From Hevea brasiliensis (taxonomy: Eukaryota > Streptophyta > Magnoliopsida > Malpighiales > Euphorbiaceae), in NCBI RefSeq assembly GCF_030052815.1, contig NW_026614695.1, positions 280,934 to 344,933 of the forward strand: a stretch of 64,000 bases of DNA, given 5' to 3'. The notes beneath the pieces are model-generated. The model had not been told where the DNA came from, did not search any database, and saw only the letters and a list, made by a program, of their open reading frames with translations. Numbering within the stretch: position 1 is the stretch's first letter; every line of letters starts with the position of its first letter. Position numbers and translations under genes: made by a program. Shown in pieces: positions 11,397 through 21,817 of this stretch.

Positions 11397-14300
11397 TATC
11401 ACACCCTACCCCTCTGTAAGGCATAACATGATCCCGTAGTATACCTAATGAATTACCAACTTCGTCTACTGATAACTCATTAAATACACTACAAGGGATT
11501 TTAAAACTTTTCTTACTTCACTTTACAGTGGTGAGCATTATTTACAGGTGTTAAAAACTTTTTGTGAACTGACTTGAAACAGTTAACACATTTAAACTAT
11601 TAGTAATTTATGTAAAAATTTTGGCAGAGTGCCATCTATATTTTGGATAAAACAGTTCTTTAGAAAACCTGTAAAAAAAACTTTAATATATTTCCAAATC
11701 TCAACTCCAACATATTTCTCAACACAACATATTTCTCAACTCAAATCCATAGTAATTTTTCAAAGACTGAGATACAAGAAATATAATACAATTTTTACAA
11801 GTTAAAATAACTCATAATTTACTTTACAACTTCAATGTACAATTTTAATTTACAATTGCTCAAAACCAAAAACAATATGTACATGCAGTGAACATACATT
11901 ATAGTACAAAATGCAAAATGTGGTATACTGATTATACCCGAAAATCTCTCGCTGGATGTACTAGCAGCCTAATCACGCCTGCTCTGTCATCTGTCTACTG
12001 CGACAAAGAATGAAAGCTATCACGAGATAATGTCTCAGTGGTGCATAACATAAACCAAATACAACTTTAAATCACAATTCATAAATCATTTAAATGATGG
12101 ATACATAAAATCATAGTTAAATTCAAGATAATGAATGTCAGAAGGAATTTAACACAATTTCACAATAAATCACAGTAATCAAAACATAGTTAAATTCAAA
12201 AGACAGTGAATTTCAATAAGACTTTAAACTCCATTTCTCAATATCACAATAAATTTCAATAAGTCAAATCATGGTTAAATTCAAAAGACAGTGAACGTCA
12301 ATAAGAATTTAAACTCCATTTCACAATTTCACAATACATATCAATAAACCACACACAGCTTAATCATGTTCCAAAGTTTAATTCATCCCAAAAGCCGATG
12401 GCTAATGATGTATTCAATTCGTCCCAAAAGTCGATGACTAATGAGGAATAACATAGCTAGCTAGCAAAAATATGAGTACTCATTCTATTCGTCCTCAACA
12501 GGCACACACCTCAACACTTCAGCCAGAGAGGGAATTCAATTCATCCCACTAGACAAGCTAGCGAGGAATACAATCAATATACATGATAGCTGTGGTTTCA
12601 AACCATTTCCAATACTTTTCAATCAATAAGTATCCATCAATATCATTCAAACAATTTCTCACAATTTCAAACCATTTACAGTGCTTTTCAAGCGATAAAT
12701 ATCCATTCAAACACATTTCAATAATTTAAAACAATAATGTACAAATAGTCATAATTCATTTCAATTGAAAAATTCAAAAGAAATAGTTGTTGTGCACAAA
12801 CCTCTGATAACTGTCTCCTAGTCTTGACTCAGTGTTTCCTTCCCTTTTCCTGAGTCTTTGCTAACTGAGAAACACAATTTGAAGTGTTTTAGTACTCATT
12901 TAAACTGTCTCTAACGATAATGCTTGATAATTAATTTACTGAATTCTAATATTTGCTTAGTCAACCTAATATGTCGACCCACGATGCATTCTAGGTAAAT
13001 TAGGTTTTAATGTTATTAATATGTCACATTCGATAGTATTTTAGGGTTGGTACATGTTACCAAGTTCATTTCCATGCATACTGCATTTTCTTGCAATTTG
13101 TTAGATTCCGAGATACTAGTTTGACCTAGCCGGACGACCTAGTTCCCTCGGTTTTCGGGTTTCAGTCAAAACTACAAACTTGTAGATCTATGTCTTATGG
13201 AACGCGGGGCAAAATTTTAGGTCATTCTGAGTTATGTAGACCAAGTTATGGTCATTTTACTATTGCTGGTCAAATTGCACCAAAATTGGTCATTTTAGGT
13301 CACTTTAGGTCATTTTAGGTTCGGCCAGTTTTTGGACCCGAACTTGTGCAAGCTGTTTGACTTGCTTATGGTCATTTCTGGGCTTTGGTGTCTTCATAAG
13401 ACTTGTAGATATGGGTCTTAGCTATTCATGGTTAAACTTTCAGGTCAATTGGACCTGTTTTGAGTGAGTTATGGCCTAAACACTAACTACTGCCCAAATG
13501 GTCAATTTTCAGGACTTATTTGCACTTAATCCAGATTTGGTCATTTTTCAAGCTACCTTGCAAGCAGAATTTTGGCATGCTTCCTTCATGAAAGTTGGCA
13601 AATTTTGTGCCTAGTTTCACCTCCAATTGGTCTCATACCAATTGGAGCCACACACTTAAAGTTATAGGCCTAAAACTCAAACTGCCTTATTGAAGTTCTT
13701 GCATACACATGAAGCATCACTTTTAACACTCACCAAACTTAACATTCAAACCAATTCTGGTTGTACCACAACCTAAACATAATTTATAACATATTATAGG
13801 TCATTTTGGCAGCTTACAATTACATTCAATGTGCACCAACAAGTGCAGAATTTGTCCAACTCAATTTACAACAATTCAATCACCAATTCATGCTCATTTA
13901 CATGCCCAACTTCACACCATCATTCATGCACTCAAACTGCCACAACAACCAACACATTTTAACATCATTATTCTATAAACCAAGCTTGAATTCCAGCATT
14001 CTTCAAGAGTTAACAAACTGCCACAATGGTACACTTACATTCCATTACTTTCCAAGCTTTAAATTTCATTTTACATTTACATATACTAAGTATACATCAC
14101 CCAAACAATTTCCTACACAATATACATTTAATCAATCATTTAATTCACCATTTACAAGCACAAATAAACTGCCTTCAAGGTGCTTCCATGGCTACCAAAA
14201 GTACACACTCCCATTCAATATCAAACCTCAAAATTTTCTCCATAAATCAAACACCCATAACATCCTTACAAACTTTAACAAAGCAATAATCAAAAACTCA

Positions 14301-15167
14301 AACTTACCTATTGTTGGGACTTGCTAAATCTTCACTAAAACTTCTTAATATTGGTATCTACTTCTTCCTTGTGAAGTGGGGATCAAGATTAATGAAGGAA
14401 CTTTGGTGTTTGGGGGTGAAATGGAGGAGATGATGAAGCTTCTTCAAGTTTCGGCCATGGAGGTTGTGAGGGAATTCAATTCGGCATGGGAGGAGAATTG
14501 AGGTTGAAGATGAGGTTTAGTGGATTAATCCACCCACTAAATACATATTATAATCCTTAGTGGTCCACTTACACAAAATCAATTATATTTTATGTTTAAA
14601 TGTGATAATTAGTCAATTTACCCTCCATTTTTACTATTTACATTAGGTACCCCTAAATTAATTTTTCATTATATTTTCTAAGTGTAATATTATTTATTTT
14701 TAATGGAAATTTAGGTCAAAAGACAACTCGGGGTGTCAAATGAACACAATGCCCTGTCGTTGCATTCGATTTTTCTAACTGGTTTTATCCGTTTTTCGAT
14801 TTCTCACTTTTCTTTGTACTAATTATTTAATTTTTCTTTGATATTTCTAATGATATTTATACTTCAATAAATATTTATTTGAGTCCTAAAAATATTTCCC
14901 AGGGTTCCCCGCAGTCCAGGGCTAGTCAACGGTCCACGCCGTGACTTCCTGGTGCAGTCACCCATCGCTAGGGTTCTTGGCTCGCTTAACTTGGTTGCAT
15001 TTCTTTACTATTATTTTTCCTTTGTTTTTCTTGTATTTTCTTTTCTTGTATTTCATTATTTTATGTCTCCTCACTCATATCGAAGTGTAGTTCTAGGCAT
15101 CCTAGCTGTCCGGACAACACTGGTCACCGGAACAGTAGAACGCACTACCGAACATAGGGGTGTTACA
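11397..15167 (-). mobile_element. Solo LTR, family A, reversed, inserted in Element 2 before the RT
   Basis: Read on the minus strand it starts TGTAACACC (15167) and ends GGTGTGATA (11397), and it is homologous throughout to the LTRs of Elements 1 and 2. It is flanked directly by tccat at 11392-11396 and 15168-15172, with no internal region. That is the product of LTR-LTR recombination of a full element. Minus-strand landmarks are a donor-like site at 14307, the CCAATTGG hairpin at 13623-13645, the stem-loop module at 12001-12050 (disturbed) and an acceptor-like site ending at 11669. Plus-strand ORFs at 13806-14327 are antisense to the LTR. Confidence 0.96.
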
Positions 15168-15172
15168 TCCAT

Positions 15173-16511
15173 AACGCCATACAGAATGGCACCAGCAGAG
15201 TTGAAGGAGTTGAAGATACAATTGCAAGAATTACTTGAAAAGGGCTTCATCCGCCCTAGTGTGTCACCTTGGGGAGCACCAGTGTTATTTGTTATGAAGA
15301 AGATGGTACTCTCCGCTTATGCATTGACTACCGGCAGCTGAATAAGGTGACAATAAAGAACAGATATCCGTTGCCTCGCATTGATGATCTGTTTGATCAG
15401 TTGAAGGGTGCAGCTGTATTCTCCAAAATTGATTTGCGATCTGGTTATTATCATTTGAAGGTGCAAGAGCAAACTATTCCAAAAACTGTTTTCAGAACTC
15501 GGTATGGCCACTATGAGTTTCTAGTGATGCCATTCGGGTTAACAAATGCTCCAGCTGCTTTTATGGATCTGATGAACACTATCTTCAGACCATATCTCGA
15601 TCAACTTGTGGTGGTGTTTATTGATGACATTTTGATATACTCGAGGAATGCAGAAGAGCATGACAGACATCTGCGGATTGTACTGCAGACTTTAAGGGAG
15701 AAACAGCTATACGCCAAATTGTCGAAGTGTGAATTTTGGCTGAAAGAAATCTCCTTTTTGGGACATGTTGTGTCAGCTGAAGGGATCAAGGTAGATTCCA
15801 GTAAGGTAGAAGCTATCCTTAATTGGAAGTCGCCTAGGAACATCACAGAAATTCGCAGTTTTCTGGGTTTAGCTGGATATTACCGTCGGATTGTGAAGGG
15901 GTTTTCTATGTTATCTTCTCCATTGACTAAACTGCTTCGGAAAGATGTAAAATTTCAGTGGACTGATAAATGCCAGGAAAGTTTTGATGAGTTGAAAAGG
16001 TGTTTGACTGAAGCTCCAGTCCTCACTTTACCTACTCCGGGTAAAGAATACACAGTTTATAGTGATGCTTCTCACAATGGGTTAGGCTGTGTACTGATGC
16101 AAGATTGGAATGTCATTGCTTATGCATCACGCCAGCTGAAACCGCATGAGAGGAACTACCCAACACATGATCTGGAGCTAGCAGCTATTGTTTTTGCTCT
16201 GAAGATCTGGAGACACTATTTGTATGGGGAGAAATGCTACATTTACACAGATCACAAGAGCTTGAAGTACTTAGGCACCCAGAAGGAATTGAATTTGAGG
16301 CAGAGGAGATAGTTAGAACTCATTAAATACTATGATTGCTTAATAGACTATCAGCCAGGAAAAGCAAATGTGGTGGCTGACGCCTTAAGTCACAAGACTA
16401 TGGCAAGTCTCAGAGTTTCTCCTTTGTCCATGGTATATGAATTAAAAGCACAACATGCCAGTTTAGAGATTGATGATGAGGGATGCATGAGTTGCATGGC
16501 ATGTACAACCA
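15173..16511 (+). pseudogene. pol: Reverse transcriptase and RNase H of Element 2
   Basis: RT resumes after the solo LTR with [10 protein letters not shown] one-base loss near 15300 shifts the frame, and an open run of 347 codons follows (15269-16312). It contains [20 protein letters not shown], the catalytic FIDD at about 15616-15627, the RT connection ([27 protein letters not shown]) and RNase H ([23 protein letters not shown]). TAG at 16310 replaces the TGG kept in Element 1 at 21624. The rest ([17 protein letters not shown]) is readable to about 16480, where a short scramble near 16485-16495 separates it from the integrase. Confidence 0.93.
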
Positions 16512-17945
16512 GTGTTGATTGATCAGATCAGAATGGCTGCTCAAAGTGATGAAAAATATCAGAAGCTACTGAAAGAAGTCCAGCAGGGCAAGAAACCTAA
16601 ATTTTCTGTGAGAGATGATGGTTTATTGCTACATCAGAGCAGAATGTGCATTCTTAGTGATGTGGAATTGAGACAAATCATTATGAAGGAAGCACATGAT
16701 TCCCCATTTGCTATGCACCCTGGTGGAACTAAAATGTACAGAAGGCTAAAAGAACATTACTGGTGGATGGGTATGAAGAGAGATATAGCTGAATTTGTTT
16801 CCAAATGCCTAACTTGTCAACAAGTAAAGGCAGAACATCAAGTTCCAGCTGGTTTGTTACATCCTTTGTCAGTACTAGAGTGGAAATGGGAACGAATAAC
16901 TATGGATTTTGTTACAGGACTTCCAAGGACACAGAGTAGTCATGATGCAGTATGGGTTATAGTTGACAGATTGACCAAGTCTACTCACTTTTTGCCAGTT
17001 CGGATGGACTATAACCTGGAAAGATTGGCCAGATTGTACATATATGAGATTGTAAAATTGCATGGAGTGCCAGTATCAATTGTTTCTGACAGAGATCCTA
17101 GTTTCACTTCTAGATTCTGGGGTAGTCTTCAGAGAGCCCTAGGAACTAGATTGAACTTCAAAGACAAGATTCCACCCATGCATGGATGGCGACCCGAGAG
17201 GGTTATTCATATATTGGAGGATATGCTACGGGCTTGTGTGATTGAGTTTGAAGGTAGTTGGGATACACACTTGCCTTTGATTGAGTTTGCTTATAACAAC
17301 AACTATCAATCAAGCATTGGAATGCCTCCATATGAAGCTTTGTATGGCAGAAAGTGCAAAACTCCCTTATGTTGGAATGAAGTAGGTGAAAGGAAGATGA
17401 TTGGGCCAGAAATTATTCAACAGACAGAGGAAAAGATCAGATTGATCAGAGATAGACTCAAGGCTGCATCAGACCGTCAGAAGTCCTATGTCGATCTGAA
17501 GAGAAGAGATATTGAATATGCAGTGGGTGATAAGGTATTCCTCAAAGTTTCTCCTTGGAAGAGGATTGTGAGATTTGGCAGAAAGGGGAAACTGAGTCCT
17601 CGTTTCATCGGACCATATGAGGTTCTGGAAAGAGTGGGTCCTTTGGCATATCGGTTGGCATTACCTCTAGAGTTAGCAAGGATACACAATGTCTTCCATG
17701 TGTCCATGTCAAGGAGGTACAGATCAGACCCATCTCATGTACTATCAGTTGAAGAGATTGAAGTAAATCCAGACCTCTCATATGAGGAAGAACCCATAAA
17801 AATTCTGGCTTATGAGGTGAAGCAGCTAAGGAACAAACAGATACACCTGGTTAAAGTGCTGTGGAACCATCATTCAGGCCAGGAAGCTACTTGGGAACGT
17901 GAAGAGGATATGAGGAGACAGCACCCACAGCTGTTCAGAGACTAA
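16512..17945 (+). CDS. pol: Integrase with C-terminal chromodomain of Element 2, 477-codon open frame
   Basis: Integrase joins element cDNA to host DNA. The chromodomain of plant chromoviruses is thought to steer insertion to chromatin. This is the 3' part of the polyprotein, so the ATG at 16512 is only the first in the open run. The HHCC zinc region comes first (AHDSPFAMHPGG to CLTCQQVK). The catalytic core follows with Asp in ITMDFVTGL and Asp in SIVSDRDP, and Glu in PERVIHILEDMLRACV. The conserved His-Pro-Gln-Thr-Asp-Gly-Gln stretch expected before that Glu is replaced by KDKIPPMHGWR. Next come the GPY/F region (LSPRFIGPYEVLERVGPLAYRLALP) and the chromodomain (HLVKVLWNHHSGQEATWEREED). It stops at 17943, 10 bases before the pre-PPT hairpin. 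Confidence 0.93.
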   Translation: MLIDQIRMAAQSDEKYQKLLKEVQQGKKPKFSVRDDGLLLHQSRMCILSDVELRQIIMKEAHDSPFAMHPGGTKMYRRLKEHYWWMGMKRDIAEFVSKCLTCQQVKAEHQVPAGLLHPLSVLEWKWERITMDFVTGLPRTQSSHDAVWVIVDRLTKSTHFLPVRMDYNLERLARLYIYEIVKLHGVPVSIVSDRDPSFTSRFWGSLQRALGTRLNFKDKIPPMHGWRPERVIHILEDMLRACVIEFEGSWDTHLPLIEFAYNNNYQSSIGMPPYEALYGRKCKTPLCWNEVGERKMIGPEIIQQTEEKIRLIRDRLKAASDRQKSYVDLKRRDIEYAVGDKVFLKVSPWKRIVRFGRKGKLSPRFIGPYEVLERVGPLAYRLALPLELARIHNVFHVSMSRRYRSDPSHVLSVEEIEVNPDLSYEEEPIKILAYEVKQLRNKQIHLVKVLWNHHSGQEATWEREEDMRRQHPQLFRD

Positions 17946-17954
17946 TGCCAGGCA

Positions 17955-17991
17955 AAATTTCGAGACGAAATTTATTTAAGGGGGGGAGAAT
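17955..17991 (+). promoter_or_regulatory. Pre-PPT hairpin and polypurine tract of Element 2
   Basis: A perfect inverted repeat, AAATTTCG-AGA-CGAAATTT (17955-17973), precedes aagggggggagaat (17978-17991), which primes plus-strand DNA and abuts the 3' LTR. The hairpin recurs next to the tract in Elements 1, 3, C and D. Confidence 0.85.
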
Positions 17992-18861
17992 TGTGACACC
18001 CCTATGTTCGGTGGTGCATACTACTGTTCCGGTGACCAATGTTGTCCGGACAGCTAGAATACCTAGAACTACACTTCGAGATGAGTAAGGAGACATAAAA
18101 TAATGAAATACAAGAAAAGAAAATACAAGAAAAACAAAGGAAAAATAATAGTAAAGAAATGCAACCAGGTTAAGCGAGCCGAGAACCCTAGCGATGGGTG
18201 ACAGCACCGGGAAGTCACGGCATAGACCGTTGACTAGCCTGGACCGCGGGGAACCCGGGAAAATATTTTTAGGACTTAAATAGACCCCTATTGAAGTATA
18301 AATATCATTAGAAATATCAAAGGAAAAATTAATAATTAGTACAAAGAAAAGTGAGAAATCAAAAAACGGACAAAACCCGGTGTTACCGAAAAATCGGGAA
18401 TACAACCCGAACAGGGGCATTGTGGTCATTTGACACCCCGAGTTGTCTTTTGACCTAAATTTCCATTAAAAATAAATAAAATTACACTTGGAAAATATAA
18501 TGAAAATTTAATTTAGGGGTAACTAATATAAATAGCCAAAAGTGGAGTGAAATTTGGGTAATTAGCACTTAAATAATATTAAATCAATTTTTTATGTGAG
18601 TGGACCACTAAGGAATTATAATATGCATTAAGTGGGCAGATTACTCCACTAAAACTTCATCTTCAACCTTTGAAGACCACCATTGCCGTAAAGAAAGCCT
18701 TAGAAACCACCATTGTTGTCCCATTTGTGAGCTTCATGCATCCATGATCCAAGCTTCAAGTGGTTAGGGTTTCTTCACTAAAAGTGACCACCACACCTTG
18801 GGCAGCATTTAGGGAGTGAGAAAGGTAAGTTTTGATGAGTTTTTAAGAAGCTTCAAAATAG

Positions 18862-21318
18862 GTAAGTTTGTGATTTTGAATGTTGCTTTGTTAAAGTTTG
18901 TAAGCATGTTATGGGTGTTTGATTTATGAAGAAATTTTTTAGTTTTGATGTTGAATGGGAATATGCACTTTTGGCAGCCATGGAAGCACCTTGAAGGCAG
19001 TTTATTTGTGCTTGTAATGGTGAATTAAATGATTGATTAAATGTATATTGTGTAGGAAATTGTTTGGGTGATATATACTTAGTATATGTAAATGTAAAAT
19101 GAGATTTAAAGCTTGGAAAGTAATGGAATGTAAGTGTACCATTGTGGCAGTTTGCTAACTCTTGAAGAATGCTGGAATTCATGCTTGGTTTATGGAATAA
19201 TGATGTTAAAATGTGTTGGTTGCTATGGCAGTTTGAGTTTGTGTAAGGTGGTGTGAAGTGGGACATGTAAATGAGCATAAAAAGGTGATTGAATTATTGT
19301 AAATTGGATTTGAAAAATTATGCACTTGTTGGTGTATGTTGAATGTAATTGTAAGATGCCAAAATGACCTATAATGTGTTGTGAATTATGTTTAGGTTGT
19401 GGTACAACCAGAATTGGTTTGAATGTTAAGTTTGGTGAGTGTTAAAATTGATGCTTGATGTGTATGCAAGAAATGCAATAAGGCAGTTTGAGTTTTAGGC
19501 CTATAACTTTAAGTGTGTGGCTCCAATTGGTATGAGACCAATTGGAGGTGAAACTAGGCACAAAATGTGCCAACTTTCATGAAGGGAGCATACCAAAATT
19601 CTGCTTGCAAGGTAGCTTGAAAAATGACCAAATCCGGATTAAGTGCAAATGAGGCCTGAAAATTGACCATTTGGGCAGTAGTTAGTGTTTAGGCCATAAC
19701 TCACTCAAAACAGGTCCAATTGACCTGCAATTTTAACCATGAATAGTTAAGACCCATATATACAAGTCTTATGAAGACACCAAAACCCAGAAATGACCAT
19801 AAGCTAGTCAAACAGCTTGCACAAGTTCGCGTCCAAAAACTGGCCGAACCTAAAATGACCAAAAATGACCTAAAGTGACCAATTTTAGTGCAAGTTGACC
19901 AGCAATAGTAAAATGACCATAAATTGGTCTACATAACTCAGAATGACCTGAAATTTTGCCCCGCATTCCATAAGACATAGATCTATAAGTTTGTAGTTTT
20001 GACCGAAACCCGAAAACCGAGGGAACTAGGTCGTCTGGCTAGGTCAAACTAGTATCCCGGAATCCAGCAAATTGCAAGAAAATGCAGTATACACGGAAAT
20101 GAACTTGGTAACATGTACCAACCCTAAAATACTATCAAATGTGACATATTAATAACATTAAAACCTAATTTACCTAGAATGCATCGAGGGTCGACATATT
20201 AGGTTGACTAAGCAAATATTAGAATTCAGTGAATTACTTATCAAGCATTATCGTTAGAGACAGTTTAAGTGAATACTGAAACACTTCAAATTGTGTTTCT
20301 CAGTTAGCAAAGACTCAGGAAAAGGGAAGGAAACACTGAGTCCAGACCAGGAGACAGTTATCAGAGGTTTGTGCACAACAACTATTTCTTTTGAATTTTT
20401 CAATTGAAATGAATTATGACTATTTGTACATTATTGTTTTAAATTGTGGAAATGTGTTTGAATGGATACTTATTGATTGAAAAGCATTGGAAATGGTTTG
20501 AAACCATAGCTATCATGTATATTGATTGTATTCCTCGCTAGCTTGTCTAGTGGGACAAATTGAATTCCCTCTCTGGCTGAAGTGTTGAGGTGTGTACCTG
20601 TTGAGGACGAATTGGATGAGTACTCATATTTTTGCTAGTTAGCTATGTTATTCCTCATTAGTCATTGACTTTTGGAATGAATTGAACTTTGGAACATGAT
20701 TAAGCTGTGTGTGATTTTTTGATATGTATTATGAGATTGTGAAATGGAGTTAAATTCTTATTGACATTCACTGTCTTTTGAATTTAATCATGATTTAATT
20801 TATTGAAATTATTGTAATATTTAGAAATGGAGTTTAAATTCTTGTTGACATTTACTGTCTTGAATTTAACTATGGTTTTAAGTATCCACTATTTATATAA
20901 CTTGTGATTTTTGATTTGAAGTTGTATTTGGTTAATGTTGTGCACCACTGAGACATTGTCTCAGCGATAGCTTCTCATTGCTGTCGCAGGTAGACAGACG
21001 GATAGGGCAGCAGACAAGGCTGCTAGTACATCCAGCGAGAGATTTTCGGGTATAACGAGTATACCACATTTTGCATTTTATACTGTAATGTATGTTCACT
21101 ATATGTACATATTGTTTTTGGTTTTGAGCAGTTGTAAATTAAAATTGTGCATTGAAGTTGTAAAGTAAACTATGAGATATTTTGACTTGTAAAATTTGTA
21201 TTATATTTCTTGTATCTCAGTATTTGAAAAATCACTGTGGATTTGAGTTGAGAAATATGTTGTGTTGAGAAATATGTTGGAGTTGAGATTTGGAAATATA
21301 TTGAAGTGCTTTTTGCAG
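18862..21318 (+). other. Predicted intron inside the family A LTR
   Basis: The donor-like atag|gtaagt is at 18862 and the acceptor-like tttttgcag|g ends at 21318. Equivalent pairs are at 6631/9090 (5' LTR of Element 2), 34196/41181 (Element 1, with a solo LTR inside), 22678/26032 and 28550/31891 (Element 3), 49778/52658 and 56737/59626 (Element D) and 60822/47458 (Element C, minus strand, with D inside). A second donor-like site, aaag|gtaagt, is at 18825. The intron is inferred from site conservation only. Confidence 0.45.
20948..20987 (+). other. Paired stem-loop module of the LTR, family A reference copy
   Basis: Stem I is CTGAGACA-T-TGTCTCAG (20948-20964). Stem II is GCGATAGC (20964-20971) with GCTGTCGC (20980-20987), with one U-G pair as RNA. 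It follows the constant TTGTGCACCACT. The same arrangement with different stem sequences is found in families B, C and D. No known RNA family is recognised. Confidence 0.6.
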
Positions 21319-21598
21319 GTTTTCTGAAGAACTGTTTTATCCAAAATACAGATGGCACTCTACCAAAATTTTTACAGAAATTCCAAATAATTCAAATGTG
21401 TTAGTTCTATCACTTCAGTTCAAAAAGGTTTTTAACACCTGTAAACAGTGCTCACCACTATAAAAGAAGTAAGAAAAGTTTTTTTTTAAAATTCCTTGTA
21501 GTGTATTTAATGGGTTATCAGTAGACGGAGTTGGTAATTCATTAGGTATACTAAGGGATCATGTTATGCCTTATAGAGGGGTAGGGTGTGACACAGAA

Positions 21599-21817
21599 GG
21601 AATTGAATTTGAGGCAGAGGAGATGGTTAGAACTCATTAAAGATTATGATTGCTTAATAGACTATCAGCCAGGGAAAGCAAATGTGGTGGCTGACGCCTT
21701 AAGTCGTAAGACTATGGCAAGTCTCAGAGCTTCTCCTTTGTCCATGGTATATGAGTTGAAAGCACAGCATGCTAGTTTAGAGATTGATGATGAGGGACAG
21801 ACAGTAGTTGCATGGCA
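21599..21817 (+). pseudogene. pol: RNase H tail and linker of Element 1, between two insertions
   Basis: This continues the Element 1 protein after Element 2: [20 protein letters not shown], then [19 protein letters not shown], the conserved end of the plant gypsy RNase H region. It is open to 21817, where Element 3 interrupts at tggca. It keeps TGG at 21624 where Element 2 has a stop. After Element 3 the frame resumes at 32133 with LIDQIRMAAQ. Confidence 0.93.
21813..21817. repeat. Target-site duplication of Element 3, left copy (tggca)
   Basis: The right copy is at 32128-32132. The unoccupied site is visible in Element 2 near 16495-16505 (gcatggcatgtacaacc). Confidence 0.96.

Larger units (their letters stand above)
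5762..21593 (+). mobile_element. Element 2: nearly full-length Tekay-like chromovirus, interrupted by a reversed solo LTR
   Basis: LTRs of 3604 bp (5762-9365) and 3602 bp (17992-21593) flank gag, protease, RT, RNase H, integrase and chromodomain. The TSD is cagaa. It lies in the RNase H of Element 1 in the same orientation and is very similar to that host. The LTRs are alike by eye, with differences concentrated at CAG/CTG positions. The only foreign insertion is the solo LTR at 11397-15167. It is the most complete element here, but several frameshifts and a TAG at 16310 make it non-coding as written. Some of those breaks may be sequencing artefacts. Confidence 0.96.
17992..21593 (+). repeat. 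3' LTR of Element 2 (family A)
   Basis: It starts TGTGACACC and ends GGTGTGACA, followed by the TSD cagaa at 21594-21598. It is the cleanest copy of family A. Landmarks are a TATA-like site at 18527-18534, donor-like sites at 18825 and 18862, a perfect CCAATTGG hairpin at 19523-19545, stem-loops at 20948-20987 and an acceptor-like site ending at 21318. There is no gene. Confidence 0.96.

Noticed and set aside
13806..14327. A 173-codon open frame in the reversed solo LTR, with similar antisense frames at 6578-7048 and 18853-19278.
   Set aside because: All are the same LTR segment read antisense. The protein is rich in His, Asn, Thr, Ser and Phe from AT-rich sequence, resembles no family, and varies in length between copies.
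17935..18429. Minus-strand 164-codon frame at the 3' LTR start of Element 2, and similar ones near 49000 and 56000.
   Set aside because: It is antisense to the LTR start and spans the element boundary. It is a by-product of low stop density in that conserved stretch.
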